Source of the DNA: Hymenobacter jeollabukensis
GTDB taxonomy: Bacteria; Bacteroidota; Bacteroidia; Cytophagales; Hymenobacteraceae
Assembly: GCF_005771675.1 (NCBI RefSeq)
Contig: NZ_VAJM01000015.1
Span: 1 to 64,000 of the forward strand
Direction of reading: 5' to 3'
Length of the DNA stretch: 64,000 nt
Each line of letters opens with the position of its first letter. Within the stretch, counting starts at the first letter, position 1. Under the pieces are notes generated by a model, which was not told the origin of the DNA, searched no databases, and saw only the letters and a program-made list of their open reading frames with translations. Shown piece by piece: positions 1-7,921 of the stretch. A program made the position numbers and the translations under genes.

Positions 1-385
1 CTCCCGCACTTGCCGCAGCTCATCGTGGTCTGAATCATACCGCTTGTACGTAAAAACCACGCATTAGACCACCGCCAGCTGAACAAACCAAGCCAGAAGT
101 TATTCCCCTGTTTGGGAAATAACATGCAAGGACATAAAGTGCTGAATTTTAATATATTACTTAACTGAGAGGTAGTGTTTAGCTATAGATGAGCAAAAGA
201 GCACAAAAAAAAATTATCAGTAGAATTGCAATGTACGGGCCAAATAAGTTATATTCAATATAAGGTTAATCCAAGGGTAAAATGTGGGAGTATATGGTTA
301 AGATGCAATATTCATTCTATTGTACAATAGTTCAATTGTAGATGCAGGGTAGCGAAGCCGAAAAATGGATTTCTTCTGATGCAAT
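1..385. other. AT-rich leader with no complete gene
   Basis: No complete gene is visible. The first ~100 bases are less AT-rich and could hold the edge of a gene running out of the window; neither strand gives enough residues to name one. From about base 100 the sequence is clearly AT-rich, like the three-gene cassette that follows and unlike the GC-rich DNA beyond 2.1 kb. The last 70 bases probably hold the promoter and operator of the cassette. Confidence 0.5.
317..330. promoter_or_regulatory. Perfect 14-bp palindrome upstream of the diiron cassette
   Basis: CTATTGTACAATAG is identical to its own reverse complement. It lies 55 bases before the start codon at 386, followed at once by a shorter related palindrome (CAATTG). 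The position and symmetry suit an operator for a dimeric regulator. No regulator gene for it is in the window, so the role is inferred. Confidence 0.35.
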
Positions 386-1138
386 ATGAAAACACAACCC
401 GACGCACTGCCAATTGAACAGTTCATTCATGAGTTGTCAGAAATAAGAGCAAATGCTCTTAATGATATTAGAGCTGGAAAATTCGGCCTTCCGGTTTTTT
501 TACAGAATGAGAATAGCACCGAAGCGCAAAGACGACCTGAAATTATATTCTTGTTACAACTCGGTGTTTACCCGGAATATAGAGAAACACATTTCTTGTC
601 GCGACAAATCCAAAGGTTAGATGATGTTGATTTTATTTACCGAATAGGCGAACAGATATTCGATGAAGCTAAACATACTAAGGTATTAGTAGATCAATTG
701 CGAGTTTGGGGTGCTGAGCCTTTTGTGTTTTGGGAGCAACCTATCATTGAATGGTCTGGTGCGTTTGACTACATGGACAGACAGGTTCATCCTGCCGAAT
801 ACTTTGTGGGTTCTAACTTTATTGGTGAGGGTTTATTTTTAGGCTCTATTATGGCTCCAATGTCTAAATATGATCCTGAAACATTTCAGGTGTATGTTGA
901 ACATATTATGCCTGATGAGCCAAGGCACATTAATATAGGCAAAGATATTATTGCGAAATATTGTACCACGTATGAATTGCAAGAAAGGGTTAGAAGGGTC
1001 GCCACAATTGTTGCGAAGCAATACTGCCTCGGCTTTGAAGCTGCTATGAATTATGCTAATTGTGCTAAGAATGGCAATGATCCTTCTGACTTTAGAGATC
1101 AAACTCAAAAACAACGGGCAAGCCATTTTGTGATATGA
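386..1138 (+). CDS. Ferritin-like diiron protein, probable oxygenase or oxidase
   Basis: A 250-residue soluble protein. Two ExxH motifs, E94-A-K-H97 and E178-P-R-H181, plus glutamates near residues 67 and 148, give the four-helix diiron ligand pattern (E, ExxH, E, ExxH) of ferritin-like enzymes such as N-oxygenases and ribonucleotide-reductase-like proteins. The exact family and substrate are not recognisable. It is the first gene of a compact three-gene cassette: its TGA overlaps the ATG of the next gene (ATGA), so the two are probably translationally coupled. The AT-rich codons differ sharply from the GC-rich genes downstream, which points to horizontal acquisition. The ATG at 386 is the first in frame; no strong ribosome binding site is seen. 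The diiron fold is well supported, the reaction is unknown. Confidence 0.65.
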   Translation: MKTQPDALPIEQFIHELSEIRANALNDIRAGKFGLPVFLQNENSTEAQRRPEIIFLLQLGVYPEYRETHFLSRQIQRLDDVDFIYRIGEQIFDEAKHTKVLVDQLRVWGAEPFVFWEQPIIEWSGAFDYMDRQVHPAEYFVGSNFIGEGLFLGSIMAPMSKYDPETFQVYVEHIMPDEPRHINIGKDIIAKYCTTYELQERVRRVATIVAKQYCLGFEAAMNYANCAKNGNDPSDFRDQTQKQRASHFVI

Positions 1139-1539
1139 GTAAAAAATCTGATCTCGAAATGGTGCTTGGTGTTAAGGTGACACCTGAAAGTTTACTTTGC
1201 TTTGGCACTGAAGATGGAAGAAAATTATCAGTGAAAGCATATGCTATAACACATGTTTATTTCAAAGTGCCAGAAGAAGTTGACTTTGAAAGATGCCTTA
1301 AAGATTTGAAGTTTTTTTCGTCTGTACTCCGTATCCGGAAGGCCGAGGATGTACATTATGGATGGGATGCGCTTTACTATTCTAGAATAACTAGGATAGT
1401 AGCATTTGATATTATTTGGTATGGTGAAGACTTTTTCAACAAAAGAAAAGATGCCTACAAATCCACAATGCATCAAAAAATATTTAGGGAATATAACCTG
1501 AATATAGACGATGTAACGGTAGAACACCTGAAAATCTAA
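1135..1539 (+). CDS. Conserved-looking hypothetical protein of the diiron cassette
   Basis: A 134-residue protein I do not recognise. It is rich in aromatic and charged residues, without signal peptide or membrane segment, so it is probably cytoplasmic. Its start overlaps the stop of the ferritin-like gene by four bases, and the next gene follows after 13 bases. This spacing and the shared AT-rich composition argue that it is a real member of the operon. It may be a partner or accessory subunit of the diiron enzyme, but nothing in the sequence shows this directly. Confidence 0.55.
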   Translation: MSKKSDLEMVLGVKVTPESLLCFGTEDGRKLSVKAYAITHVYFKVPEEVDFERCLKDLKFFSSVLRIRKAEDVHYGWDALYYSRITRIVAFDIIWYGEDFFNKRKDAYKSTMHQKIFREYNLNIDDVTVEHLKI

Positions 1540-1552
1540 ATATCTTTGGCTT

Positions 1553-2140
1553 ATGAGAGCGCTACAACTCGACCAACTTCAGTATGTTGCCAATTTTCGG
1601 GGGATTATGTATGAAGCTCCTGAAGAGTTAATTGATGGTGATTTGAGAACGGTAGTAACATCGATATCAAAAGCGTTTGCAATTGATAAAGAAGCTGCCT
1701 TTGCGACATTCGCAGATCCTCAAGAGCATGTGAAATATTTTGAAATAATAAAATCCACTACGCCATTGATTCCAATGGAGGGTGTGCTTGAGGCGAATCA
1801 ATACTATGTATTTGAACATGTGCAAGAAGAACGATTGCCTCCTAGAATGATGTTGATCAGATACACATTAAATCCCCCAAACTCGATATTGAAAGAAGCA
1901 ATTGCTGATCCATTTAATGAGCTTGATCCATTAGCAGATAAAAAGAAAGGTAGAGTCGAGATTGATTTCAGAGATTTGGGTAGAAATTCTACAGAAATAA
2001 CTTGTAGATCTACATTTGTTACAAATAATGGCCCAGTTTTCGTTCGTGGTTTCATTGATCATGTATGGTTGAATTTTTATGAACGATTAATGGTGGAAAC
2101 TGGCGAGATTTCTAAGGATGATATGTTAACTGGTGTTTGA
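1553..2140 (+). CDS. START/SRPBCC-like ligand-binding protein
   Basis: A 195-residue protein with the rough pattern of the SRPBCC (START/polyketide cyclase-like) fold: an early alpha/beta segment with a phrase like those of that fold (ATFADPQEHVKYFEII), central strands, and a long C-terminal helix after residue 160 (HVWLNFYERLMVE). Such proteins bind hydrophobic ligands in a deep pocket and often act as cyclases, aromatases or carriers. With a diiron enzyme upstream, a small oxidative pathway on an aromatic or lipid-like substrate is plausible. The fold call rests on pattern alone. The cassette ends here; the next 340 bases are transposase debris, so further pathway genes may have been lost. 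Confidence 0.45.
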   Translation: MRALQLDQLQYVANFRGIMYEAPEELIDGDLRTVVTSISKAFAIDKEAAFATFADPQEHVKYFEIIKSTTPLIPMEGVLEANQYYVFEHVQEERLPPRMMLIRYTLNPPNSILKEAIADPFNELDPLADKKKGRVEIDFRDLGRNSTEITCRSTFVTNNGPVFVRGFIDHVWLNFYERLMVETGEISKDDMLTGV

Positions 2141-2166
2141 TGGACATATGGCTGCATCGTAGTGGC

Positions 2167-2478
2167 TCAACGAAGATACCGCGTAGCCTTATAGCCGTAT
2201 AGGAACAGGCGCACGCAGGCATTTAGCAGCTTGAGGGAACGGGAAAAGGACTGGGACTTGCGCTCGAGCCGGCCGAGGCGGGCGCGCAACATAGCGTTGA
2301 ACCGCTCAATGTGGTTGGTCGTGCCGCGACACGTGGCGAGCAGGTGCTGGCGTCAGGGCACCACGCCTTGGTAGGCATCACACAAATCGGTATAGCACCA
2401 GGCGCGGCGATAATCCGGCGGCAGGCGCCGCCAGAGTCGGTGGGCGTTACGCTTGCCGCGGCAGCCCAGCGCGTAGGC
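2167..2478 (-). pseudogene. IS1-family transposase, C-terminal remnant
   Basis: Read on the minus strand this gives a recognisable IS1-type transposase C-terminus: residues like WCYTD, then NHIERFNAMLRARLGRL and KSQSFSRSLKLLN, ending in a TGA at 2169-2167. An in-frame stop lies at 2355-2353. The N-terminal half is missing because the IS3-family element at 2479 abuts it, and I do not find it on the far side of that element. It is dead, and marks an older insertion beside the diiron cassette. Confidence 0.75.
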
Positions 2479-2531
2479 TGTAGTACTCCCCAATTTTTGG
2501 ACAGCTACGGCGGTCTACCTTAGACAACGCC

Positions 2532-2819
2532 ATGACTCCAAAACGCACCCGTCGCCGCTTTACCGCCGAGTTCAAGGCGGAAGTGGCCTTGGCCGCCCTG
2601 ACCGAGCGGCAGCCACTGGCCGAGTTAGCTGCCCGTTATCAGCTGACCGTGGCCCAGACCAGCCACTGGAAGCTGCAACTGCGCCAGCAGGCGGCCCAGG
2701 TCTTTGCGCCTGCTGCCGGTAGCGCGGCCCCGCCTGCTCCGGACCTGGAGCCGCTGTACGCCGCCATTGGGAAGCTGCAGATGGAAAACCAGTTGCTAAA
2801 AAAAATACAGCGGCCGTGA
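2532..2819 (+). CDS. IS3-family transposase OrfA
   Basis: A 95-residue helix-turn-helix protein (RRRFTAEFKAEVALAAL, then a second helix pair around LAELAARYQLTVAQTSHWK) with a C-terminal leucine-rich helix, as usual for OrfA of IS3 elements. It binds the terminal repeats. The slippery A8 run at 2798-2805 lies just before its stop, so ribosomes can shift by -1 into orfB and make the OrfAB transposase. The orfA frame itself is intact. Confidence 0.85.
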   Translation: MTPKRTRRRFTAEFKAEVALAALTERQPLAELAARYQLTVAQTSHWKLQLRQQAAQVFAPAAGSAAPPAPDLEPLYAAIGKLQMENQLLKKIQRP

Positions 2820-3688
2820 CGGTTGCCCAGCAACGGGCGCTGGTGCAGGCCGGCACCGAGGGCAGCGTGGCAGCCCGCTGCCAGGCCGTGGGGCTGGCCC
2901 GCAGTAGCTACTATTACCGCCCACAGGGCGAAACGGCACTGAACCTGCAGCTCATGCGCCTGCTGGACGAGGAATATACCCGCCACAGTTTCAAGGGCGT
3001 CGTGGGGATGCGTGACCACCTGCGCCTGCTGGGCTACGCCGTCAACGAGAAGCGCGTGCGCCGGCTCTTGCGCCTAATGGGTCTACAGGCCGTCTATCCC
3101 AAGCCGCGCCTGTCGGTACCGGGCGCCGGTGTCACGCGCTATCCGTACCTGCTGCGCGAGCGGGCGGTGGCGGCGCCCAACGAAGTGTGGAGCACCGACA
3201 TCACCTACATCCCGATGGCCCGCGGCTTCCTCTACCTGGTAGCCGTGCTAGACTGGCACTCGCGCTACGTGCTCAGCTGGGGGCTGAGCAACACGCTAGA
3301 CGTGGGCTTTTGCCTCACTGCCCTGGCCGAGGCGCTGCGTCAGCAACCGGCCCCGTACATCTTCAACTCCGACCAGGGCAGCCAGTTCACCAGCGCCGCC
3401 TTCGAGCAGGCCCTGCTAGCGGCCGGCTGCCAGATCAGCCGCGACGGGCGCGGCCGCGCTACCGACAACGCCTTCGTCGAACGGCTATGGCGCTCCGTGA
3501 AATGGGAGTGTGTTTACCTCAACCCCGCCGAGGACGGCCGCCATCTCTACCAGCAACTGTAGGCCTATTTCACCTACTACAATCACCACCGCCCCCACCA
3601 AGCCCTGAAAGGCCAAACGCCTGCCACCATCTACGCCCAAACGCCTACCTTCAAGCCCGAGCCCATTTGCTTAACGAACCCCGCTTAA
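2816..3688 (+). pseudogene. IS3-family transposase OrfB, interrupted by an amber codon
   Basis: The DDE integrase part of the transposase. The catalytic motifs are present: STDITYIP (first Asp), FNSDQGSQFTS (second Asp) and DNAFVERLWRSVKWE (Glu). A TAG at 3560-3562 sits where related copies have CAG (Gln); the same frame then continues with AYFTYYNHHRPHQAL to a TAA at 3688. The lost tail of 41 residues includes a conserved part of the catalytic domain, so this copy is probably inactive unless the amber codon is suppressed. OrfB lies in the -1 frame relative to OrfA, overlapping it by four bases. Confidence 0.8.
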
Positions 3689-3775
3689 GCTGTCCAGTTT
3701 TTGGGGAGTAGTACAGATTACACTCCCTACAGCCTCTGAATCTTTTGCGGCTGATCTTCCACCACTCCTTGTTAT

Positions 3776-3970
3776 ATGTGTCCAACGCCCGACCCCGAAG
3801 AAGAGCCAACGGTTCCTTCTCACAACATCACGGACAAGGAACTCGACCGGGACTTGATCAATCTACACTTGCCGGAGCCGGACAGCTACATCGGCACCGA
3901 GGCCGAGCTTCGGAAGCTCTACGGTTCGGAGGAGTACGACCGCATGATGGAGGGGTTTAAAAATCTATAA
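3776..3970 (+). CDS. Small acidic hypothetical protein
   Basis: A 64-residue acidic protein with a loose Pro/Glu-rich start and a predicted C-terminal helical part (TEAELRKLYGSEEYDRMMEGF). Not recognised. It starts 60 bases after the IS3 element and is followed 36 bases later by another small gene on the same strand, so it may be the first gene of the + arm of the deiminase/DprA locus. Small acidic proteins at the head of such loci are sometimes antitoxins or inhibitors, but there is no direct sign of that here. Confidence 0.4.
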   Translation: MCPTPDPEEEPTVPSHNITDKELDRDLINLHLPEPDSYIGTEAELRKLYGSEEYDRMMEGFKNL

Positions 3971-4006
3971 GTTGGAAAGCTGATCGTACGGCACCAAAGC
4001 TTGGTT

Positions 4007-4288
4007 ATGGAATCTACTGAGTACAGAGAAAGCCTGCAGCAGGCTGCCACCGCGCTGGTTGGTATTCGCGGGCAGCTGTTTGACCTGGTTTTCCAGGTCG
4101 CCATCACCGGCGAGCTGAAAGAGTGGGCTGACAGCATCGCGGTCGGAGAGCAGGTTACGTTCTCCAAAGAGATGTTCGCGGGCTGTGAGGATACCAATGT
4201 CCGGTTGCTCACGCAGCTGCTCACGGGCGTTGAGCAAACCTGCGACTCGTTGCTAAACCTGAACAACCTGCACCTCGGAGACGACTGA
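4007..4288 (+). CDS. Small helical hypothetical protein
   Basis: A 93-residue protein from the ATG at 4007 (a TTG six bases upstream is in frame). It appears wholly helical, without signal peptide or membrane segment, and acidic overall. Not recognised. It sits between the small acidic protein and the deiminase/DraG fusion, all on the same strand with short gaps, so co-transcription is likely. Confidence 0.45.
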   Translation: MESTEYRESLQQAATALVGIRGQLFDLVFQVAITGELKEWADSIAVGEQVTFSKEMFAGCEDTNVRLLTQLLTGVEQTCDSLLNLNNLHLGDD

Positions 4289-4340
4289 GCGTGGTTGCAG
4301 CCGATCTGCTTATCCCTTTATCACTGTGTTACCGCAACGT

Positions 4341-6290
4341 ATGGCGCACATTTTCCCCATCAACACTCTTTACTTTTCCGGCCAACTGCCGACGCAGGCC
4401 CCTCGGCTGTGGCAAGAGCTCACGGCGGTGCTGGAAGAGCACCACATACCCTATTCCCTACTGCCGCTGACCAAAGACATCTGGGCTGTCGACTACATGC
4501 CGGTACAGGTGAGCCGGACGGAATTTGTGCAGTTCCGCTATGATCCATCGTACTTGAAGTACAAGAAGTACGCCGACAAGCGAACCGATGCCGCTCCGAT
4601 CATGGCGACGCTGCCCCTGGGGGCGGCAGCTACCAGTACGCTGCGCCTCGACGGCGGCAACATAGTCCGGGTGGGACAGAAGGTTATCATTACTGACCGG
4701 GTGTTTGCCGAAAACCCCGGTATTCCGGCTAACCAGGTGCGCCGGCAGCTCAGCGAGGAATTGCGGGCCGAACTGATTATTATTCCCGCCGATCCGCGCG
4801 ACTTCACAGGCCATGCCGACGGCATGGTGTACGCTTTGGATGAGCGAACGGTGCTCGTCAACGACTACCAGGGCAAAGAGGCCACTTTGGGGCAGCAGGT
4901 AACCAGTGTATTGCAGAACGCCGGCCTGACGGTCATCCCGTTTCCCTACTTTCCCCAGGAAGAAAACGCTACCTCGGCGGTGGGCGCCTACATCAACTTC
5001 GTACGGGTGGGGCCCTTGGTGCTCTTGCCGGTGTTCGGGCTGCCTGCCGACGAGGCGGCGGTGTACCAGACCGAGCTATTGTTTCCCGGGTGCCAGGTGG
5101 TGCCACTGCTGGCAAACGAGTTGGCTCCTCTAGGAGGATTGCTACATTGCGTGACCTGGGCCGTAGACCAGCCCGGAGTACATGCCCTGCCGACGCAACT
5201 GCCCCAGCATAGCCCCCACTCATATTATGGGCGAGTACCGTTTCAGTTATGGGGCGGTGTGACCGAGCCTAACCGTCCTTTAGACCGGCGGGACCGGTAC
5301 CGCGGGAGCCTGCTCGGCGCTACCTACGGCGATGCCCTGGCTGCCCAAAGCACTCCCACCGGGATTCCGGCGCAGGCCACAGCGGTGACGCAACTAATGC
5401 TGTTCACAGCGGAAGGGCTGCTCCGGGCCGAGCACCGCGCCATGCAAAAAGGGATCGGCGGGGCCGAACCCCAGATCGTTTGGGAAAGCTGGCTGCGCTG
5501 GCTCAGCACGCAGGGTATTGACCGCCCCGGGTGGCATAGCGCCGACGAATGGCCTTCGGGCTGGCTCAGCCGGCAGCCGGTGCTGAAGCACTCACGTAAG
5601 CCGGCTCCCACGACCTGGCAAGCCTTGACAACCGCGCCTGCTCACCCGCCACAGCCCTTCGTGAATGCCAGTATGGGTGCGGATCCACTCGTGCGGGTAG
5701 TACCGTTTGGGTTGTTTCATTTTCAATCTGCGGCGTATGCCATGGAACAGGCCACAACTGTAGCCGCCTACACCCATGGTCATGCCGTAGCCCAGGCGTC
5801 GGCTGGCATGGTAGCTGCTATCGTGGCCCTGCTGGTGCGAGGTATTACCCTCGAAGAAGCAGTCCGGGTTGCCTACCACCTGCTGCCTCCCAATTCGGAA
5901 ACGGGCGCAAAGTGCCGACACGCCGTGAATATGGCCCTGCAGCTGCACGACAAACCGACCCACTTGCTCGCAGAAGAATACCACCAGTACATGCAGGCGC
6001 GAACCGCGCCGGCGGCGCTGATGGGTGCGCTCTATCACGCGCTGCACTTCCAGGATAGTCCCGAAAACGCCCTCATGAAAGCGTCCCAGGCAGGCGGACG
6101 TACCATGGCCGCGTTGACGGGTGCCCTACTCGGGGCGCATCTGGGAGAATCGGCTTGGCCCAGCGCCTGGCGAAGCCGGCATGACTTGGCTGGGCTTACG
6201 TTAACTATTGCTGACGATTTGTTTACGCGCGTTAAGGGTAGTTCCTATACCTTAGACACCGAATGGTGGGATCGTTATCCCGGCTACTAA
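4341..6290 (+). CDS. Peptidylarginine/agmatine deiminase-fold protein fused to a DraG-like ADP-ribosylglycohydrolase domain
   Basis: A 649-residue two-domain protein, starting at the ATG at 4341 (a GTG 15 bases upstream is in frame). Residues ~1-285 have the guanidine-modifying (PAD_porph/agmatine deiminase) core: W-x-x-D-Y-M-P near residue 50, L-D104-G-G-N, G-H158-A-D160-G and the catalytic H269-C270 before V-T-W. This part looks catalytically complete. Residues ~315-640 match the DraG/ADP-ribosylglycohydrolase fold: YRGSLLGATYGDALA (G330-D331), TQLMLFTAEGLLRA, and a late GG-x3-AALTGALLGAHLG. The usual metal-binding signatures are altered: S/T-D-D-T before Q is T347-A-V-T350, and the late G-G-D-x-D is G585-G-R-T-M589. 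The C-terminal half may therefore be a pseudo-enzyme or a binding domain. The fusion is unusual to me. It lies 97 bases before dprA on the same strand. The domains are certain; the role is unknown. Confidence 0.8.
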   Translation: MAHIFPINTLYFSGQLPTQAPRLWQELTAVLEEHHIPYSLLPLTKDIWAVDYMPVQVSRTEFVQFRYDPSYLKYKKYADKRTDAAPIMATLPLGAAATSTLRLDGGNIVRVGQKVIITDRVFAENPGIPANQVRRQLSEELRAELIIIPADPRDFTGHADGMVYALDERTVLVNDYQGKEATLGQQVTSVLQNAGLTVIPFPYFPQEENATSAVGAYINFVRVGPLVLLPVFGLPADEAAVYQTELLFPGCQVVPLLANELAPLGGLLHCVTWAVDQPGVHALPTQLPQHSPHSYYGRVPFQLWGGVTEPNRPLDRRDRYRGSLLGATYGDALAAQSTPTGIPAQATAVTQLMLFTAEGLLRAEHRAMQKGIGGAEPQIVWESWLRWLSTQGIDRPGWHSADEWPSGWLSRQPVLKHSRKPAPTTWQALTTAPAHPPQPFVNASMGADPLVRVVPFGLFHFQSAAYAMEQATTVAAYTHGHAVAQASAGMVAAIVALLVRGITLEEAVRVAYHLLPPNSETGAKCRHAVNMALQLHDKPTHLLAEEYHQYMQARTAPAALMGALYHALHFQDSPENALMKASQAGGRTMAALTGALLGAHLGESAWPSAWRSRHDLAGLTLTIADDLFTRVKGSSYTLDTEWWDRYPGY

Positions 6291-6387
6291 CCGGATTGAG
6301 GGTAGTCTGCTGATGAATGAACATTGATTTTCTTTCTTGGTCATTTACCCAGGAATGCAAGCCCGCTAATACTTTTAACTCGGCAGT

Positions 6388-7365
6388 ATGAATGCAAAGG
6401 ATCAATTCCTCTTTGTTGTTTCACAGGTAGTAGGTGCTGTTACTCTCAAACATGCAGCAGACCTGCTGACTGATTACAGCTCTCCACCAGATACGCTGAG
6501 TGAACAACTGGCCTTTCTGCGTGCATTAAAGAAGCGAACGCCTCATTTTAAGAAAGAGGTCAGTGCTGAGCTCTGGGATGAAGCGTTGCTGAAGACAGAT
6601 AAAGTGCTTAATGCAGCCGCTAAGCACAACATCACTACGCTTAGTATTCAGGATTCCCGCTACCCTACCTTGTTGCGTCGGTTACCGGACGCACCTTATT
6701 TCCTGGACGTCAAAGGAGATGTAAACTGCCTGACCAACCGGTGCGTGGCGGTAGTTGGTACTCGTGAGATTACTGAGCACGGCCGCTTGTCCGGAAAGCG
6801 ACTGACCGAGGTTTTTATTGACCATAAACTCACCATTGTAAGTGGGCTCGCCGTGGGTTGTGATACCGTTGCCCACCAGGCTGCCGTCGATGCTGGTTCG
6901 CCTACTATTGCTGCAATGGCCGGAGGGTTGGATAACATTTACCCCAAAGAGAACCGGAAGCTGGCCGAGCAGATCGAAGCCCGTGGCTGTTTGATCAGTG
7001 AATACCGCTGTGGAGTCCGACCCATGGCGCAGATGTTTGTCCAGCGCGACCGGCTTCAGAGTGGACTGAGCTTGGGGGTCGTGGTGATCGAAACCGGAGT
7101 AACCGGTGGAACCATGCACACGGTTGGCTTTGCCCGCAAACAGCAGCGGCGTCTGGGGTGTCTGTATACGCACGCACAGCCCAAGTATGCCGCTCAATGG
7201 GCCAATGCGGAGAAATTCCAGGGTAATGCTTCTTTGGTGTCAGAGGGCAAAGCTGAGCCTCTGTACGATTTGCCCTCGATTACCACCTTTATTGATTCTC
7301 TGGCCAGTGTAGAAGCCGCCATTCCCGGCTCCAATCAATCCCGAGGTCAGCTTAACCTGCTATAA
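6388..7365 (+). CDS. dprA: DprA/Smf-family DNA-processing protein (paralogue)
   Basis: A 325-residue DprA homologue. DprA binds single-stranded DNA and loads RecA during transformation. The Rossmann core is clear: VVGTRE at 122-127, SGLAVGCD at 152-159 followed by a His in the next helix, GGLDNIYPKEN near 180-190, and an R-DR-(I/L)-x-SGLS-like loop (RDRLQSGLSLGVVVIE). The N-terminal ~85 residues carry a helical region. The C-terminal winged helix found in many housekeeping DprA proteins is short or absent. The next gene, a HAD phosphatase, starts nine bases later, so the two form an operon. The setting beside an atypical ComF-like gene suggests a specialised paralogue rather than the transformation gene. 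Confidence 0.85.
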   Translation: MNAKDQFLFVVSQVVGAVTLKHAADLLTDYSSPPDTLSEQLAFLRALKKRTPHFKKEVSAELWDEALLKTDKVLNAAAKHNITTLSIQDSRYPTLLRRLPDAPYFLDVKGDVNCLTNRCVAVVGTREITEHGRLSGKRLTEVFIDHKLTIVSGLAVGCDTVAHQAAVDAGSPTIAAMAGGLDNIYPKENRKLAEQIEARGCLISEYRCGVRPMAQMFVQRDRLQSGLSLGVVVIETGVTGGTMHTVGFARKQQRRLGCLYTHAQPKYAAQWANAEKFQGNASLVSEGKAEPLYDLPSITTFIDSLASVEAAIPGSNQSRGQLNLL

Positions 7366-7374
7366 TAAATATTC

Positions 7375-7896
7375 ATGCAGGCGGCCATATTTGACCTTGA
7401 CCAAACGCTGGTCGACTCGAGCGCAGTACTGGCACTGCGGCAGGCCCGTCGTTGGACAGAGGTGATCAGGGAGTTAGGCCAAGTACAAGCCTACCCCAAT
7501 GCATCGGCGTACCTGAAAGCTTTGGAAGAGCACGGAATTCCGTATGCCATCGTAACCAATGCGCCGCGTATGTACTGCGAGGCGGTTGTCAGTCGATTTG
7601 GCTGGCAGCCGCAGGCGATAGTTGCCTGGCACTGTACGACCCAGCATAAGCCCCACCCTGCTCCGGTCTTGAAGGCGCTTGCTGCACTGAATCTCTCCAG
7701 GCTCGACGACGTCTATGGCTTTGGAGATGATCCTAACGATGTTATTGCCTACGCACGAGCGGGTATTGTTCCGGTAGGGTGTCTATGGGGCGCAGGGAAG
7801 CCCGAGGAGCTGCAGCGAACTATCTCCCTGCATCAGGGTCGGCTCGTTCAACAGCTACAGCCCGACCGGGTGAAAAAAACGGTGATAAGCCGTTGA
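7375..7896 (+). CDS. HAD-superfamily phosphatase
   Basis: A 173-residue HAD hydrolase. Motif I is FDLDQTLVD with D7 (nucleophile) and D9; motif II is the Thr of AIVTNAP; motif III the Lys of HKPHP; motif IV is GFGDDPND. The short helical cap after motif I suggests a phosphoglycolate phosphatase-like enzyme acting on a small phosphoester. It is nine bases downstream of dprA and ends 25 bases before the convergent phosphoribosyltransferase gene. A product or by-product phosphate (sugar phosphate or nucleotide) of that enzyme is a natural guess for the substrate; the sequence does not identify it. Confidence 0.8.
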   Translation: MQAAIFDLDQTLVDSSAVLALRQARRWTEVIRELGQVQAYPNASAYLKALEEHGIPYAIVTNAPRMYCEAVVSRFGWQPQAIVAWHCTTQHKPHPAPVLKALAALNLSRLDDVYGFGDDPNDVIAYARAGIVPVGCLWGAGKPEELQRTISLHQGRLVQQLQPDRVKKTVISR

Positions 7897-7921
7897 GTAC
7901 CCTGGCCGCGAACCAATGGGG

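Larger units (their letters stand above)
2479..3715 (+). mobile_element. IS3-family insertion sequence, 1,237 bp
   Basis: Bounded by imperfect 28-bp inverted repeats: left 2479-2506 (TGTAGTACTCCCC...GGACAGCT) and right 3688-3715, its near-complement. Inside are orfA and orfB in overlapping frames with a run of eight A residues (2798-2805) before the orfA stop, typical of the -1 programmed frameshift of this family. The outer flanks (GGC on the left, GAT on the right) do not form a target duplication, so the ends were probably rearranged after insertion. The right half of a related copy is at 56.4-57.1 kb. Confidence 0.85.

Noticed and set aside
1-100. End of a gene at the left edge of the window
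   Set aside because: Short frames exist on both strands, but there are too few residues to support any family.
2479-3715. Target-site duplication of the first IS3 element
   Set aside because: The bases outside the inverted repeats (GGC and GAT) do not match.
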